Shown one piece after another: positions 25,054 to 34,539 of a stretch of 49,177 bases of DNA. Source of the DNA: Moritella sp. JT01. Lineage in GTDB: Bacteria > Pseudomonadota > Gammaproteobacteria > Enterobacterales > Moritellaceae. The stretch lies in the NCBI RefSeq assembly GCF_001574435.1, contig NZ_LOCN01000006.1, forward strand, positions 1 through 49,177, read 5' to 3'. The notes under the pieces are model-generated. The model saw only the letters and a program-made list of their open reading frames with translations, ran no database searches and had not been told where the DNA came from. How positions within the stretch are numbered: position 1 is the first letter of the stretch; each line of letters begins with the position of its first letter. The translations under genes and the position numbers were made by a program.

Positions 25054-25794
25054 CTAAAAGTCTTCTAAGGCAGCAAAATACGCCATCACTTCATCGATAT
25101 GAAATTTACCATCTTTGTTTGTATCAGCATTTTCCATCATAAATGCATCAAAACATTCTTCCCAATACACAGAAATGCTTCTGATATACTCAAGATCCAT
25201 ACCATCATCAGGATCAATGAATCCCGTTTTATCGTAATCGTAGGTTTCTAAAAACGCTTTAATCTGTGTTAGTTCTTCACTTGTGAAGCGAGCGGTATCA
25301 TTTGAAATGATTCGGCGAAGTTGGAAGTTAAATACTGCACGGCCTGCACCATCTAAGGTTACAGACAGATTTCGTTCTGTTTCATTATTTTTGATACCGA
25401 AATTGTCAGCGCTCTTAAAAGTAAGGGTTTTTTCACCAAAGTCATCATCACCACCATTGAAACCACCATCTATATCTTTCATGCTGCATCGGATAGACAC
25501 TTCATGAATAGCTGGGATCTGAAAAGTATTTGTCAAATTTTTATGAAGGCAATCGATGGTTTCACCACTGCTTACGTTATGGGTTTGAGTCAAATATGCA
25601 TTATTATGTGATGGGTCCACTTCTAAAAAGGCAACGTGGCTTGCCAGTGTTAGCATTAAATTATCTCGGTCATCTAAAGGGTGCCCATTTGAAGCAGAAT
25701 GCACAGCCCATTTTAAATCACCTGAACTCCAATTATCAGAATCGTCAGTAATGTTAATAGACATTAATTGGATTTGAAATTCATTTTTCATCAT
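25054..25794 (-). CDS. EF-hand-containing protein of unknown function
   Basis: This acidic protein of 246 residues has two calcium-binding loops at the C-terminus: DYDKTGFIDPDD (first loop) and DTNKDGKFHIDE (second), with 12-residue EF-hand spacing. The N-terminal ~170 residues are β-rich and unrecognised. There is no signal peptide or membrane segment. The EF-hands suggest Ca2+ sensing or stabilisation; nothing more can be claimed. A candidate attC follows the stop. Confidence 0.65.
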   Translation of the reverse strand: MMKNEFQIQLMSINITDDSDNWSSGDLKWAVHSASNGHPLDDRDNLMLTLASHVAFLEVDPSHNNAYLTQTHNVSSGETIDCLHKNLTNTFQIPAIHEVSIRCSMKDIDGGFNGGDDDFGEKTLTFKSADNFGIKNNETERNLSVTLDGAGRAVFNFQLRRIISNDTARFTSEELTQIKAFLETYDYDKTGFIDPDDGMDLEYIRSISVYWEECFDAFMMENADTNKDGKFHIDEVMAYFAALEDF

Positions 25795-26150
25795 TTATTC
25801 CCTTAAGTGAATGATATATAAGTTTTAATGGTTAAATATTTAACTACTTAGGTGCAAGCTATCAAACTTAATTATTAATTAATAGTATTATTTTTATTGG
25901 TTTAAAAAATTTTGATAAGGCCGTGATTACTCACCACCATAAATGGCGATGCTTCATAAATTGTTAGCTACAGCCTGTAAATATTACAGGTCGAACACAG
26001 CTTCACTATGCAGAAACGGTCAATCTAGCCGCTTTCAAATCAACGTCTTTACCTCTAACTTCTAATAAAAACAAAAATGAAATAAAAACGTCACAATATT
26101 CACTTACAATTGCCACTTTAGTACTATTTGTTTAAAAAGGACGATATAAA
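25795..26150. other. Intergenic with perfect palindrome
   Basis: CCTGTAA-ATA-TTACAGG (25974-25990) is a perfect 7+7 bp inverted repeat, operator-like, 160 bp upstream of the selD-like remnant. Otherwise the region is AT-rich and I see nothing. Confidence 0.45.
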
Positions 26151-26354
26151 GTGGCTAGTTGTAACTTACTTAACTTTTCAGAGTCAGGCGGTTATGGATG
26201 TAAAATCCCTCCTAATATGTTGGGGGAAATGCTGAAAACCACCAGCAAAAATAATGGTTCTTATGATCATAAATTACAATCTTTAATAGCAGACAGACCT
26301 GATCAATTTTATGTTATAGGTAAGGTAAATTCTGGCTCAGGAAAATTATCTTAA
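26151..26354 (+). pseudogene. selD-like remnant with internal deletion
   Basis: This 67-residue frame starts GTG (AAGGAC upstream). The first ~30 residues match the start of selenophosphate synthetase (SESGGYGCKIPPNMLGEML). The last ~20 match its end (DQFYVIGKVNSGSGKL). The ~280 residues between are missing in frame. SelD has G-C/U-G-C-K at the active site; here it is G-Y-G-C-K, so the catalytic Cys is already Tyr. The stop is 1 bp before the TSUP gene, which could keep it translated as a leader. Confidence 0.5.
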
Positions 26355-26355
26355 A

Positions 26356-27123
26356 ATGAGTCATGAAATACTCGTGGGGATTTTCGGTATTTTAACAGGC
26401 TGTCTTTCTGGACTTTTAGGCATTGGTGGGGGGATTTTATTAGCCCCGTTACTGCTCATCTTTATGCCTTTAATTACGCATATACAATTACCCTTGCTAA
26501 CGATTACCGGTTTAACTGCCGCTCAAAGTTTTTTTGGATCAGGAAGTGCTATCTTTCATCACGCTAAAAACAATATGCGAGATAAGGTATTGATATACCG
26601 ATTCGGCGTTCCAATGGGCTTGGCAAGTTTAGCCATTTCTTTTTTCTCATTACAAATTCCAAATCGAACTGTACTTATCGTCTTTGCCATTTTAGCCATC
26701 TGTTCAGTACTTATCACTATCACAGATAAATGGTTTTATAAGCAATGGGGAAAAGTAGATATAGCAAACTCAGCTTCAGTGCCCTTGATCGGTATTGTAC
26801 TTGGCTTGATGTGTGGTGCTGTAGGCCAAGGTGGCGGATTTATTTATCTACCTGTGATGATTTATATTTTCCACTGTAATCCTAAGGTCGCGATAGCATC
26901 TGCCCCTGTGATCGGTTTACTTTCGTCTGTTAGTATATTTTCCGGGCGAGCGTTCACTGACACTATTGACTGGTGGCTCTGCTTTTATCTTATTATTGGT
27001 ATTTTTGTCGGCGCAAAAATAGGAGCGATGATCTCATTAAAGCTCAATGAGGTTGTTTTAAGAAAATGTATTAATGTATTTGTTTTTCTAAGTTCAATAA
27101 AAATTATCTCTATGGCTTTTTAA
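26356..27123 (+). CDS. TSUP (TauE/SafE) family permease
   Basis: This 255-residue protein has about eight membrane helices and the two typical TSUP half-motifs: GLLGIGGGILLAPLLL near the start and GAVGQGGGFIYLPVMIY in the second half. Family members export sulfite, sulfoacetate or similar anions. The ATG is 1 bp after the selD-like remnant, so it may be translated with it. Whether the transported anion is a sulfur or selenium oxyanion cannot be told. Confidence 0.88.
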   Translation: MSHEILVGIFGILTGCLSGLLGIGGGILLAPLLLIFMPLITHIQLPLLTITGLTAAQSFFGSGSAIFHHAKNNMRDKVLIYRFGVPMGLASLAISFFSLQIPNRTVLIVFAILAICSVLITITDKWFYKQWGKVDIANSASVPLIGIVLGLMCGAVGQGGGFIYLPVMIYIFHCNPKVAIASAPVIGLLSSVSIFSGRAFTDTIDWWLCFYLIIGIFVGAKIGAMISLKLNEVVLRKCINVFVFLSSIKIISMAF

Positions 27124-27147
27124 GCAAACAAATACGTTCAACAATTT

Positions 27148-27189
27148 ATTACAGCTTTCTCTAGAAGGCATTTTTGAGAAAGCTGTAAT
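27148..27189. terminator. Bidirectional terminator hairpin
   Basis: ATTACAGCTTTCTC and GAGAAAGCTGTAAT form a perfect 14 bp stem around a 14 nt loop, between the convergent TSUP and SgrR-like genes. Confidence 0.75.
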
Positions 27190-27206
27190 ATTAAGTAAGA
27201 TTATGA

Positions 27207-28706
27207 TTAACGCGGATTTGAATCTAATGAAATCCATATTTTATTTAATTCACTCCAGCCATATCCATTCACTTGAGCGCCATTAATTTTTTCAGATAAC
27301 GCGAGTACAAAAGGTTCATGTTTTGATTCTTTAACTACGTTTTGCTCACTCAGCCAAGAGAACAATACGGCCAATAAGTCTGTAGCTTGATTGAAGTCTC
27401 TCTCGTTCCGAATTGACGTAAGAGATGAGTCTAAAGCTTTGAGTATTCCAGCATCCAATTCATGATTTTCAAATGGATATTGTAATAAAAAACTTAACCA
27501 AGCACTAAATGAATCATTTTCTTCAATAATACTACAAATACTTACTTGTTCAGATTTACTGTAGTCCCCATAATCCACTGAAATACCTTGATCATTCTCA
27601 GTTGATATTCTGCTAAACAGTTTCTTGCATTCCGCTGTATCTTCAAAAGTGATATGACGCTTCGTAAGCGTTTTATTTGGATTTTGGATCATTAAGAAGG
27701 AGGCACATTTATCACTTCGGATCGTAACAGTTTTATCAGGTATCTGAAGGCAAATCTGATTTTGTGCACACGCTTTGCTTTGTGCCCATTCAGGGTAAAC
27801 CCACAGTTCAACCCAGTCGAGGATAGAGGTCTCATGTGAATAGTAAGCATTACGACTTAATCTAAGCATTTTAGAAGAGAATACTGCCAAAGAGAAAGCC
27901 CCCGAACCAATAAGTCGTGTGGTCGTCGAGGTCATCTTAAATATTGATGACTCTGCCCGAGAAAGTAATCTGGGTAGGTGCCAATCTGTCTGATTTAATT
28001 TAACTTCCAACTGATCATCGGAAAAAGCATTCACTTCTATAATATGCTTATAAGTCGAATGCCAATATGCATTTTGGATTAACCTATTTAGGCAATGAGC
28101 AACATCTTGTGCTTTGAGTATACTTCCATCATGAAAACGTATCCCTCTGCGAATTTGAAATTGCCACGTTGTAGCACTGTCATTAGAGACCCAGTGATAA
28201 GCTAAATCACCGACTACACTCCCTTTCTCTACAGACGTCAAACATTGGCAAATTTGAGTGACCAAAAAGCGTTCCGTACGCCTCCTCACCTTGTGAGGTT
28301 TTAGCTCTTCTAACTCACGATGAAAAGGCATATAAGCAATACGACGAGCTGAGTGACTAGCGTCATTTAAATATGATTGAAACTCCCTTCCTGCATCTCT
28401 ACCACCAAAGCTAAGGATACTAAGTAACTGATCTAAATTTCCTTCATCGGCTAGACCTCTAGCGGATTCATAGCAAGCATCAATGGGCTCGACTTGGCAA
28501 GTGAGTATCGCTTTTTTACTTCTTCCAGAGCTTGCCTCCCATTGAATCCACCCAGCACTCACCAATTTTTTTAGTATGGTTTGAACATGTCGTTCAGTGA
28601 CATGCAGCAGAGCAGCTATCTGGCTTATTTGACAAGCCGATACTCCGGGACCAAATGTTTGAAAGATTTGTTCGTAAATTTCAAGCTTACGCTTTAAGTT
28701 TGCCAT
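27207..28706 (-). CDS. SgrR-like transcriptional regulator
   Basis: This 499-residue protein has an N-terminal winged helix (about 1-115, with LLHVTERHVQTILKKLVSAGWIQWEA) and a C-terminal SBP_bac_5 solute-binding domain (about 155-400; RGIRFHDGSILKAQDV is the family hallmark). E. coli SgrR senses glucose-phosphate stress and activates the small RNA SgrS. No SgrS-like RNA is visible here, so the regulon is open. It overlaps the end of the upstream oxidoreductase gene by 20 bp, suggesting one operon and a sugar-related signal. Confidence 0.88.
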   Translation of the reverse strand: MANLKRKLEIYEQIFQTFGPGVSACQISQIAALLHVTERHVQTILKKLVSAGWIQWEASSGRSKKAILTCQVEPIDACYESARGLADEGNLDQLLSILSFGGRDAGREFQSYLNDASHSARRIAYMPFHRELEELKPHKVRRRTERFLVTQICQCLTSVEKGSVVGDLAYHWVSNDSATTWQFQIRRGIRFHDGSILKAQDVAHCLNRLIQNAYWHSTYKHIIEVNAFSDDQLEVKLNQTDWHLPRLLSRAESSIFKMTSTTTRLIGSGAFSLAVFSSKMLRLSRNAYYSHETSILDWVELWVYPEWAQSKACAQNQICLQIPDKTVTIRSDKCASFLMIQNPNKTLTKRHITFEDTAECKKLFSRISTENDQGISVDYGDYSKSEQVSICSIIEENDSFSAWLSFLLQYPFENHELDAGILKALDSSLTSIRNERDFNQATDLLAVLFSWLSEQNVVKESKHEPFVLALSEKINGAQVNGYGWSELNKIWISLDSNPR

Positions 28707-29727
28707 TCAGTGTTCCAAAGCCCCCTAATTGAGTTAGGTAACCATATCCAGCGTTAATTAACCCATGTTCCATAATCGATTGGACTTGAGCTGTTACTTC
28801 TGACAATAGGATGTCAGATTCAGTTTTATTTTCAAGCACAAGCTGTGAAAAGTGATCGATTTCAAATTCAAAACCATTCCCTTCTACTGGATGATCAATG
28901 GTGAATGTTTTTCCTTGATATTCAATATCAATGACACTGGGGTTCCACCATTTGTCTCGAATCGTAATGGCTAATTGATCACCACGTAATATCGCAACTC
29001 GTGGTAAATTGTTCACAATTGAAGCTGATATTTTTCCGTTAATCTGACCTGTAAAAGTAAAACAAGCATCGGTATCAACGTATGATTCGGTAACCAGCGT
29101 TGACATCTCAACAACAGGTGCCGGGACATTAGCCCCTAACGACCGGCATAAGTCACAGTATAACCAAAGCCCGTAAACCCCCACATCGAGCGTTGCACCA
29201 CCCGCTAAATTTGGATTAAATATGAACAACTCAGGATCATATTCGTGTGCATTACCAAAACTCGCTTCAATTGAAGTCAGTTTAAGATTATGCCTGATCA
29301 GGTAGTTCTTCAATTCTTGGTAAGCTGGAAATGTAACGGTTTTCATTGCCTCCAGTAAGATTACCCCATTTTTTGTTGCTAACGCCTTCATCGATAACCA
29401 ATCCTGTAGGTTGGTGAACGCTGGTTTTTCAACAAATACATGCTTCTTATGGGTTAAAAATAGTTCAACTAAGGGATAGTGGTACGGATGTACTGTTGCA
29501 ATATATACAGCATCAACATTAGGATCCTTTGCCATATCGTCGTAGCAGCCATAGCTCACGTTACTTTTAAACTCTTCACCAAATTGTTCAGCGCGACCTA
29601 AATCTCTGGCGGCTACAGCATATAACTCGCCATATTGACTATTGTCATTCAAAGCCGTAGCAAACCGCCTAGCAATATTGCCTAATCCTGCGATTCCCCA
29701 TCTTACTCTTTTGTCCGTATTAACCAT
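28687..29727 (-). CDS. Gfo/Idh/MocA family oxidoreductase
   Basis: This 346-residue NAD(P)-dependent dehydrogenase has a Rossmann motif GLGNIA (14-19) and the family signature E100-K101-P102 in FVEKPAFT, followed by a C-terminal α/β substrate domain with YDPELFIFNPNLAGGATLDVG type residues. Substrates are typically sugars, dihydrodiols or inositols. ATG 29727 has GAGAG upstream and fits the family start; a GTG at 29739 is possible. It is the first gene of a pair with the SgrR-like regulator. Confidence 0.9.
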   Translation of the reverse strand: MVNTDKRVRWGIAGLGNIARRFATALNDNSQYGELYAVAARDLGRAEQFGEEFKSNVSYGCYDDMAKDPNVDAVYIATVHPYHYPLVELFLTHKKHVFVEKPAFTNLQDWLSMKALATKNGVILLEAMKTVTFPAYQELKNYLIRHNLKLTSIEASFGNAHEYDPELFIFNPNLAGGATLDVGVYGLWLYCDLCRSLGANVPAPVVEMSTLVTESYVDTDACFTFTGQINGKISASIVNNLPRVAILRGDQLAITIRDKWWNPSVIDIEYQGKTFTIDHPVEGNGFEFEIDHFSQLVLENKTESDILLSEVTAQVQSIMEHGLINAGYGYLTQLGGFGTLNGKLKA

Positions 29728-29895
29728 TATCTCTCTCACTATTTAACTTGGAGTCAAGAGTTTATAGGCAAAAGCATTCTTTAAATATGGAACAAATGAT
29801 AGAAGTTGTTCATGATTTAGGGCGAGAACTGAATGGGGTAAGTGAAGGCATATCATTGACGCCTTCACTCCGATGATCAGGATAGGATTGTAATT

Positions 29896-30732
29896 TTAAA
29901 GTGCCCTGTAGACTACAATTCCCGGTTTACCTTGGACATATTCTAAAAATGGCGTATCAACGACTTTCATATTGTTAGAAAGTGATGATGCATTTCTATA
30001 TACGGGTCCATTTTTTCCTCTAATAAATATCCCCGTGTGGGTTACATCTAGTCCTGCTATGTTTGTATATATACCAATGTAGTCACCATTTTCAAGGTTA
30101 TTAACGACACTGCCATCTATACTATCTCCTGGAATATAGGATATTTTTCTTGATACTATTGGTAGACCTGCGATGTAAGTTCCACCATCCGCTTTTTGAT
30201 TTAACTCTTTTTGTATCGTGTTAGTGTGCTCAGTTAAATACTCTGTTATATCTTCAGCATTTCTATCACCGTTATCATCTTCATAGGTCCAGTCTGAAAA
30301 GAAATGTTTTCTTAATAAGAAGTCAACTTTACTATTTTTATATCGCGTTTTAATTAAATTATCTGAAAAGTCATATGACTTTCTTAAAGATTCTACATAA
30401 TCTAAAAAGGTAAAACAGTCTAATGCTCTGAAATCCGCTACAAACCTTTCTTTTTCTACACCAGATCCAATAAGACGATTTTTCACATAGGACTAATTTA
30501 AAAATAATTTAGAAATAGCTTTAATCTTTTTTGGGTTACTCTGATTTCTTTGTAAAATACGATCAAGCTTATTAGATTTTTTCTCATACAGAGATGCATA
30601 AAATTTAAAGTCATGAACTTTATGTTTGTTGGTTAAAGTATCATTGTTAACATTATGCTCCCCTAGTGCTGCATAACTAGAGGTACTAAACAATATTGAT
30701 GTAAGTAAAATATAATAGTGTCTTGGTTGATC
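29896..30732 (-). pseudogene. DUF1460 amidase-like secreted protein with amber stop
   Basis: Two adjacent minus-strand frames, 30493-30693 and 29896-30486, lie in the same phase and are separated only by a TAG at 30493-30495: KLFLN-stop-SYVKNRLIGSG. Together they make one DUF1460 protein (NlpC/P60-like fold, N-acetylmuramoyl-L-alanine amidase-like) with the Cys block LDCFTFLDYVESL and the His block DVTHTGIFI. The N-terminus looks like a signal peptide (ILLTSILFSTSSYAAL), but no in-frame ATG is present. Two defects suggest decay; suppression of the amber is a less likely alternative. Confidence 0.68.
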
Positions 30733-30794
30733 TATACACCTCTCATGTAGGCCACCCCCAGATAGAATTGATAGAACTCGATAGTGATAAGTAT

Positions 30795-32276
30795 TTATGA
30801 TGAAGAGGCAAAAATAATTGAGTCCGAATAAAGATTGTATTTAGTCTCTAACTTGTTTTGTTTTATAAATGCTTTTTCTTCTTTTTTGTAAGGGCTAACC
30901 GCTTTAATATCAAGGAAAATCCCATGATATTGCCATCCTTTAGCACGGACTTCATTGATAGACACTTCGTCAGTTTGTAGCTTAAAACCATATCTGTCTC
31001 TGACCGTAATCGATGCTTTAGTATTCGGTGGTACCTTATCCCATCCGTATCTTATGGTTTCAGTTGATTGCTCTCCTAATATGAAGGGATCATTATTTGG
31101 TATATCAGAGCATTGCACGATACTTATCACTTGATTCAGTCTGTCAGTGTTATCATGCTCGAATAACAGCGCTTCAAAATCATTTTTTGGATTAAGCTTA
31201 TAGTCGTTTTGGTATGGCTTTGTTTCTTTTAAGTAAGAGTAGTCATCTGCATATAGGCTAGCTCTCTCCTTCCAATCATCATTTGGGTTGTCAACAAATA
31301 AAATTTCAGGTGAAGCATGGCTCTTTGCAAACGTTGGCGTGTAATGATAAGTCACTTCAAAGAGGTAATCTTCCATATCTGGTTTAGCTAGTGAGCTGAA
31401 AGCTCGTTTAACGGATGCTTTGATTTTTTCTATTAAATCAGGATGAGTTAAATAAATCTCAACCAATCCGTGCCCAGTTATGTCTGATGAGCTAGGGGCT
31501 ACCACGGTGTTTGGAGGCGGTACAGAGCCTATTCCTGTGAAATTCAAGCCGTTAATGACAAGGTCAGATGTCGATAATATATAATCACTATCAGGGCTTA
31601 ATGTTGGGGAGGCGGGGGCGATATGAACGACGTGAATATTATTCGCATCGTAACCTAATTGAGAAACCACGTGATTATAAGATTTATTAACCCATAAGTT
31701 CCCTTGTGAATGAGCAATATAAATCAGTTTTTTCCCTTTCCATGTATTAGAGTCATTGATTAAGTTATGCTTCATCTGAGTTTTTTCTGTTTCTGGCGCG
31801 TCAACCAGTAGTGTTAGTGCTTCTAAAAACTCTCGGATAATAACATTTGAGCTTTGGCTAATGAAGTCTGCAACAAAACCACCAAACCAAGAAAATGCCG
31901 CGCTTATTTTTTGGATTATGGAGCTGTCTTGTCTACCATTGACGATATCCCAAAACGCTTCCCATCGGTCAAATTGTTTTTGTTCTAATTCTTGTGTTCT
32001 TTGGTCAAAGGTTTCAGCAAAATCAGCCAGTACATTGAAGCCACTTCCGTCAATGTAAGAATCATTATAGAAAAGTCGATATTCCACCTTTTCGCTTTTG
32101 TATTCGTCGATATTGAGGGTTGATTTGATTTCATCTTTACCGCGTTCTGCATCCATTCTTGTTGTCGCTACACCATTAAAAAACCCAATAGCATAACCCT
32201 CGACCTCACAAGAATTATTAGCCAATGCAGATTGTGATGTTACAAGCAGAATAAGTAACCAAGTGAGTCTATTCAC
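30795..32276 (-). CDS. Secreted α/β-hydrolase (lipase-like)
   Basis: This 493-residue protein has a signal peptide (RLTWLLILLVTSQSALA, cleavage near 19-20). The nucleophile elbow is IAHSQGN with S190. The long helical insertion before it and a β-rich C-terminal third are unassigned. The family and substrate are uncertain: A-H-S-Q-G elbows occur in lipases and PGAP1-like esterases. The start overlaps the end of the lipoprotein gene upstream by 8 bp, so both are probably made together and act in the envelope. Confidence 0.72.
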   Translation of the reverse strand: MNRLTWLLILLVTSQSALANNSCEVEGYAIGFFNGVATTRMDAERGKDEIKSTLNIDEYKSEKVEYRLFYNDSYIDGSGFNVLADFAETFDQRTQELEQKQFDRWEAFWDIVNGRQDSSIIQKISAAFSWFGGFVADFISQSSNVIIREFLEALTLLVDAPETEKTQMKHNLINDSNTWKGKKLIYIAHSQGNLWVNKSYNHVVSQLGYDANNIHVVHIAPASPTLSPDSDYILSTSDLVINGLNFTGIGSVPPPNTVVAPSSSDITGHGLVEIYLTHPDLIEKIKASVKRAFSSLAKPDMEDYLFEVTYHYTPTFAKSHASPEILFVDNPNDDWKERASLYADDYSYLKETKPYQNDYKLNPKNDFEALLFEHDNTDRLNQVISIVQCSDIPNNDPFILGEQSTETIRYGWDKVPPNTKASITVRDRYGFKLQTDEVSINEVRAKGWQYHGIFLDIKAVSPYKKEEKAFIKQNKLETKYNLYSDSIIFASSS

Positions 32277-32853
32277 AGTATTCTTCCTTGGCTGGTAAGG
32301 ATATCGATGTCGAACCGTCGAGCAAGTGATTGTAAGTTAGGTAGGCCATAGTGCGAGATTTAGTATTATAGGTTAAGGCCTCAATTGTACGCGAGGTATT
32401 GGTTCTATCCCTTACCGGAATACCGACAAACCTTTTGCATGCAATGACTTTGTTATGTTTATTCGCAATTTCAAGCGCTTTTACGATGTTAGTATCGTTT
32501 TTTTCGCTGAAATCATAATGCAGATTTTCCTGCATAAATTTTGCATCTTGCTTTAGTGCTTTACGAACAGGTTCTGTTACTTCTAATGCATCAATAAAGG
32601 CTTCAACATCGTCACGAATGCCATCTGCATTCTCATCGGGTCCAGTGAGCGAATCTGAGCGGTCTAGAATAGGTTCAAATTTATCATATATAATTGAGAA
32701 TTGGTCATCAATAGTAGGTTGGTCTTTTAACTCCTGAATAAGCTCGGGTGTTTTATCTATCTTCGTAACAGGTGTCTGTTCATTATTACTTTCGTTATTG
32801 GCGTTTTTACAACCCGACAATAATAAAAATAAGATTAAAGTAAACTTTCTCAT
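32269..32853 (-). CDS. Predicted lipoprotein
   Basis: This 194-residue protein has a lipobox LLSGC (Cys15) after a short hydrophobic segment (FTLILFLL), so it is a signal-peptidase-II substrate. The mature part is acidic, with a DENADGIRDDVEAF segment resembling a Ca2+-binding loop, and a C-terminal Cys pair. The function is unknown. It is the first gene of a two-gene operon with the hydrolase, perhaps a chaperone or anchor for it. Confidence 0.75.
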   Translation of the reverse strand: MRKFTLILFLLLSGCKNANNESNNEQTPVTKIDKTPELIQELKDQPTIDDQFSIIYDKFEPILDRSDSLTGPDENADGIRDDVEAFIDALEVTEPVRKALKQDAKFMQENLHYDFSEKNDTNIVKALEIANKHNKVIACKRFVGIPVRDRTNTSRTIEALTYNTKSRTMAYLTYNHLLDGSTSISLPAKEEYCE

Positions 32854-33207
32854 GAGATATGTTCCTAATTACTCTTGCTATCAAAAAACTTTATATCTGT
32901 CACTATGCATGTGCGTTATCGACGTTTAACACCAGATGAAAACAACATATAAAGCAAGTTAAATCAATGTACTAATCGACAATATCACGTTGATAAATGC
33001 TAAAAAACTAAGGATTTATAAGTAACACTAAGTAACATTAAGTAATGCGTAGCGAGTGTATGTAAGATCGATATGAACATATTATGAATGGGTAAACATG
33101 AGTAACAAAAAATAGACAAACCAAAGCTTGTTTAGGTCCCACCAGAACTTAATGACGTTCCAATAAAGCTTATTATCATTTAGATAGCCTTAATATATAC
33201 TGGCTAC
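32854..33207. other. Intergenic with short repeats
   Basis: A short tandem of three units (AAGTAACACT, AAGTAACATT, AAGTAATGCG; 33020-33049) is followed by copy 2 of a dispersed repeat (33062-33107; copy 1 at 8380-8414). No gene is seen; the promoter of the exporter gene must lie here. Confidence 0.5.
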
Positions 33208-34431
33208 ATGAATATAAATAAAACGCCATTTAACAAAATCCCACTTGCCTTAGCCATGATGATCATTGCTACAGGACAAGTCGGTGTCAGTATTTATCTG
33301 CCTTCACTGCCATTAATAAGTCGTGATCTTGGTGTGCCCCAAGCCGACATACAGCAGCTTGTCACCCTATTTTTAGTCGGCTTCGGATTATCACAGCTTT
33401 TCTATGGTCCGTTGTCAGACGCTATCGGTCGTCGCCCAGTATTTTTACTCGGTCAAGGTATCTATTTAGTCGGTACACTCATGTGTGTGCTACTACCCGA
33501 CAGCTATACTGCACTGATTACAGGTCGCTTATTACAAGGTTTAGGTGCAGGTAGTGCATCTGTATTAAGCCGCAGTGTGCTTCGCGATAGTTACAGTGGC
33601 AGCCAACTCACCCAAGCGATGGCTTATATGTCCATAACAGCATCTATCCTGCCTATTTTGGCACCTGTTGTCGGCGGCTGGGTAGCATGGCATTTTGGCT
33701 GGCAATCCGTGTTTAGCTTTGTACTCGTTTATCTATTGGCCATTTTCACCTTGGGCTACTTTGTCTTGCCTGAAACGCTACCTCATGCAGTAACAAAATT
33801 TAAACTAAAAGAAACACTCCGTGGTTATTGGCATTTATCAAGAAACTATCAAGTAATTTCATCAGCAAGCTATAACTGGATCGGTTACTTATCGAGTCTG
33901 GTCTCTGTATCACTACTGCCCTTTTTATTACAAGAGGGACTAAATCTCAGTGCAGCAGAGTACGGAGAAGTGATGATCATCCCATCTGCAGGATTATTAA
34001 TGGGCAGCTTGATCTTAAATAAACTAAATAAGCGCTTCACCACCAATCAACTAATGTACTTAGCATCGAGCATTATGATGATGGCTGGCTGTTGGTTAGT
34101 GTTTAATGAGATGTCGTTGCGTAACCTGATATTTGGTTTTACTTTGCTATCCATAGCACAAGGGATCAGCTTCCCATTATCGATAAGCATGTTACTGGCA
34201 CCACACAGTAAGCAAGTCGGTGCGGTATCTGCATTATCGGGGTCGGTACAGATGTGTATTGCCGGGCTAGTCGGTGGATTCTTAATCAAGCATTTGATCA
34301 ACAATCAGACAAGTTTGGGGATCTTCTATTTACTCACAGGTTTAACCATCGCGCTGATATTAACGCATAGCCGACGTAGGTATATAAAAATCAACCCTAT
34401 TTTAGCCTTAAACTCGCATGACTCAAAATAA
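33208..34431 (+). CDS. Bcr/CflA-type MFS drug exporter
   Basis: This 407-residue major facilitator has about 12 membrane helices. The motif A loop GPLSDAIGRRPVFLLG lies between helices 2 and 3, and GRLLQGLGAGSASVLSRSVLRD (motif C-like region of the DHA1 Bcr/CflA group) follows in the N-terminal half. It is probably a proton-driven exporter of antibiotics or small metabolites. It precedes oleABCD by 108 bp on the same strand, so co-transcription is possible but unproven. Confidence 0.88.
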   Translation: MNINKTPFNKIPLALAMMIIATGQVGVSIYLPSLPLISRDLGVPQADIQQLVTLFLVGFGLSQLFYGPLSDAIGRRPVFLLGQGIYLVGTLMCVLLPDSYTALITGRLLQGLGAGSASVLSRSVLRDSYSGSQLTQAMAYMSITASILPILAPVVGGWVAWHFGWQSVFSFVLVYLLAIFTLGYFVLPETLPHAVTKFKLKETLRGYWHLSRNYQVISSASYNWIGYLSSLVSVSLLPFLLQEGLNLSAAEYGEVMIIPSAGLLMGSLILNKLNKRFTTNQLMYLASSIMMMAGCWLVFNEMSLRNLIFGFTLLSIAQGISFPLSISMLLAPHSKQVGAVSALSGSVQMCIAGLVGGFLIKHLINNQTSLGIFYLLTGLTIALILTHSRRRYIKINPILALNSHDSK

Positions 34432-34539
34432 ACTTTTAGTTGAATCTGCACCGCTTTCTTGCTCAAATAACGTTAACGTAATTTATGTAATTAAATTAAG
34501 GCGATAATTAGCCTTACTATTGAGCAAAATAACCTAGCC

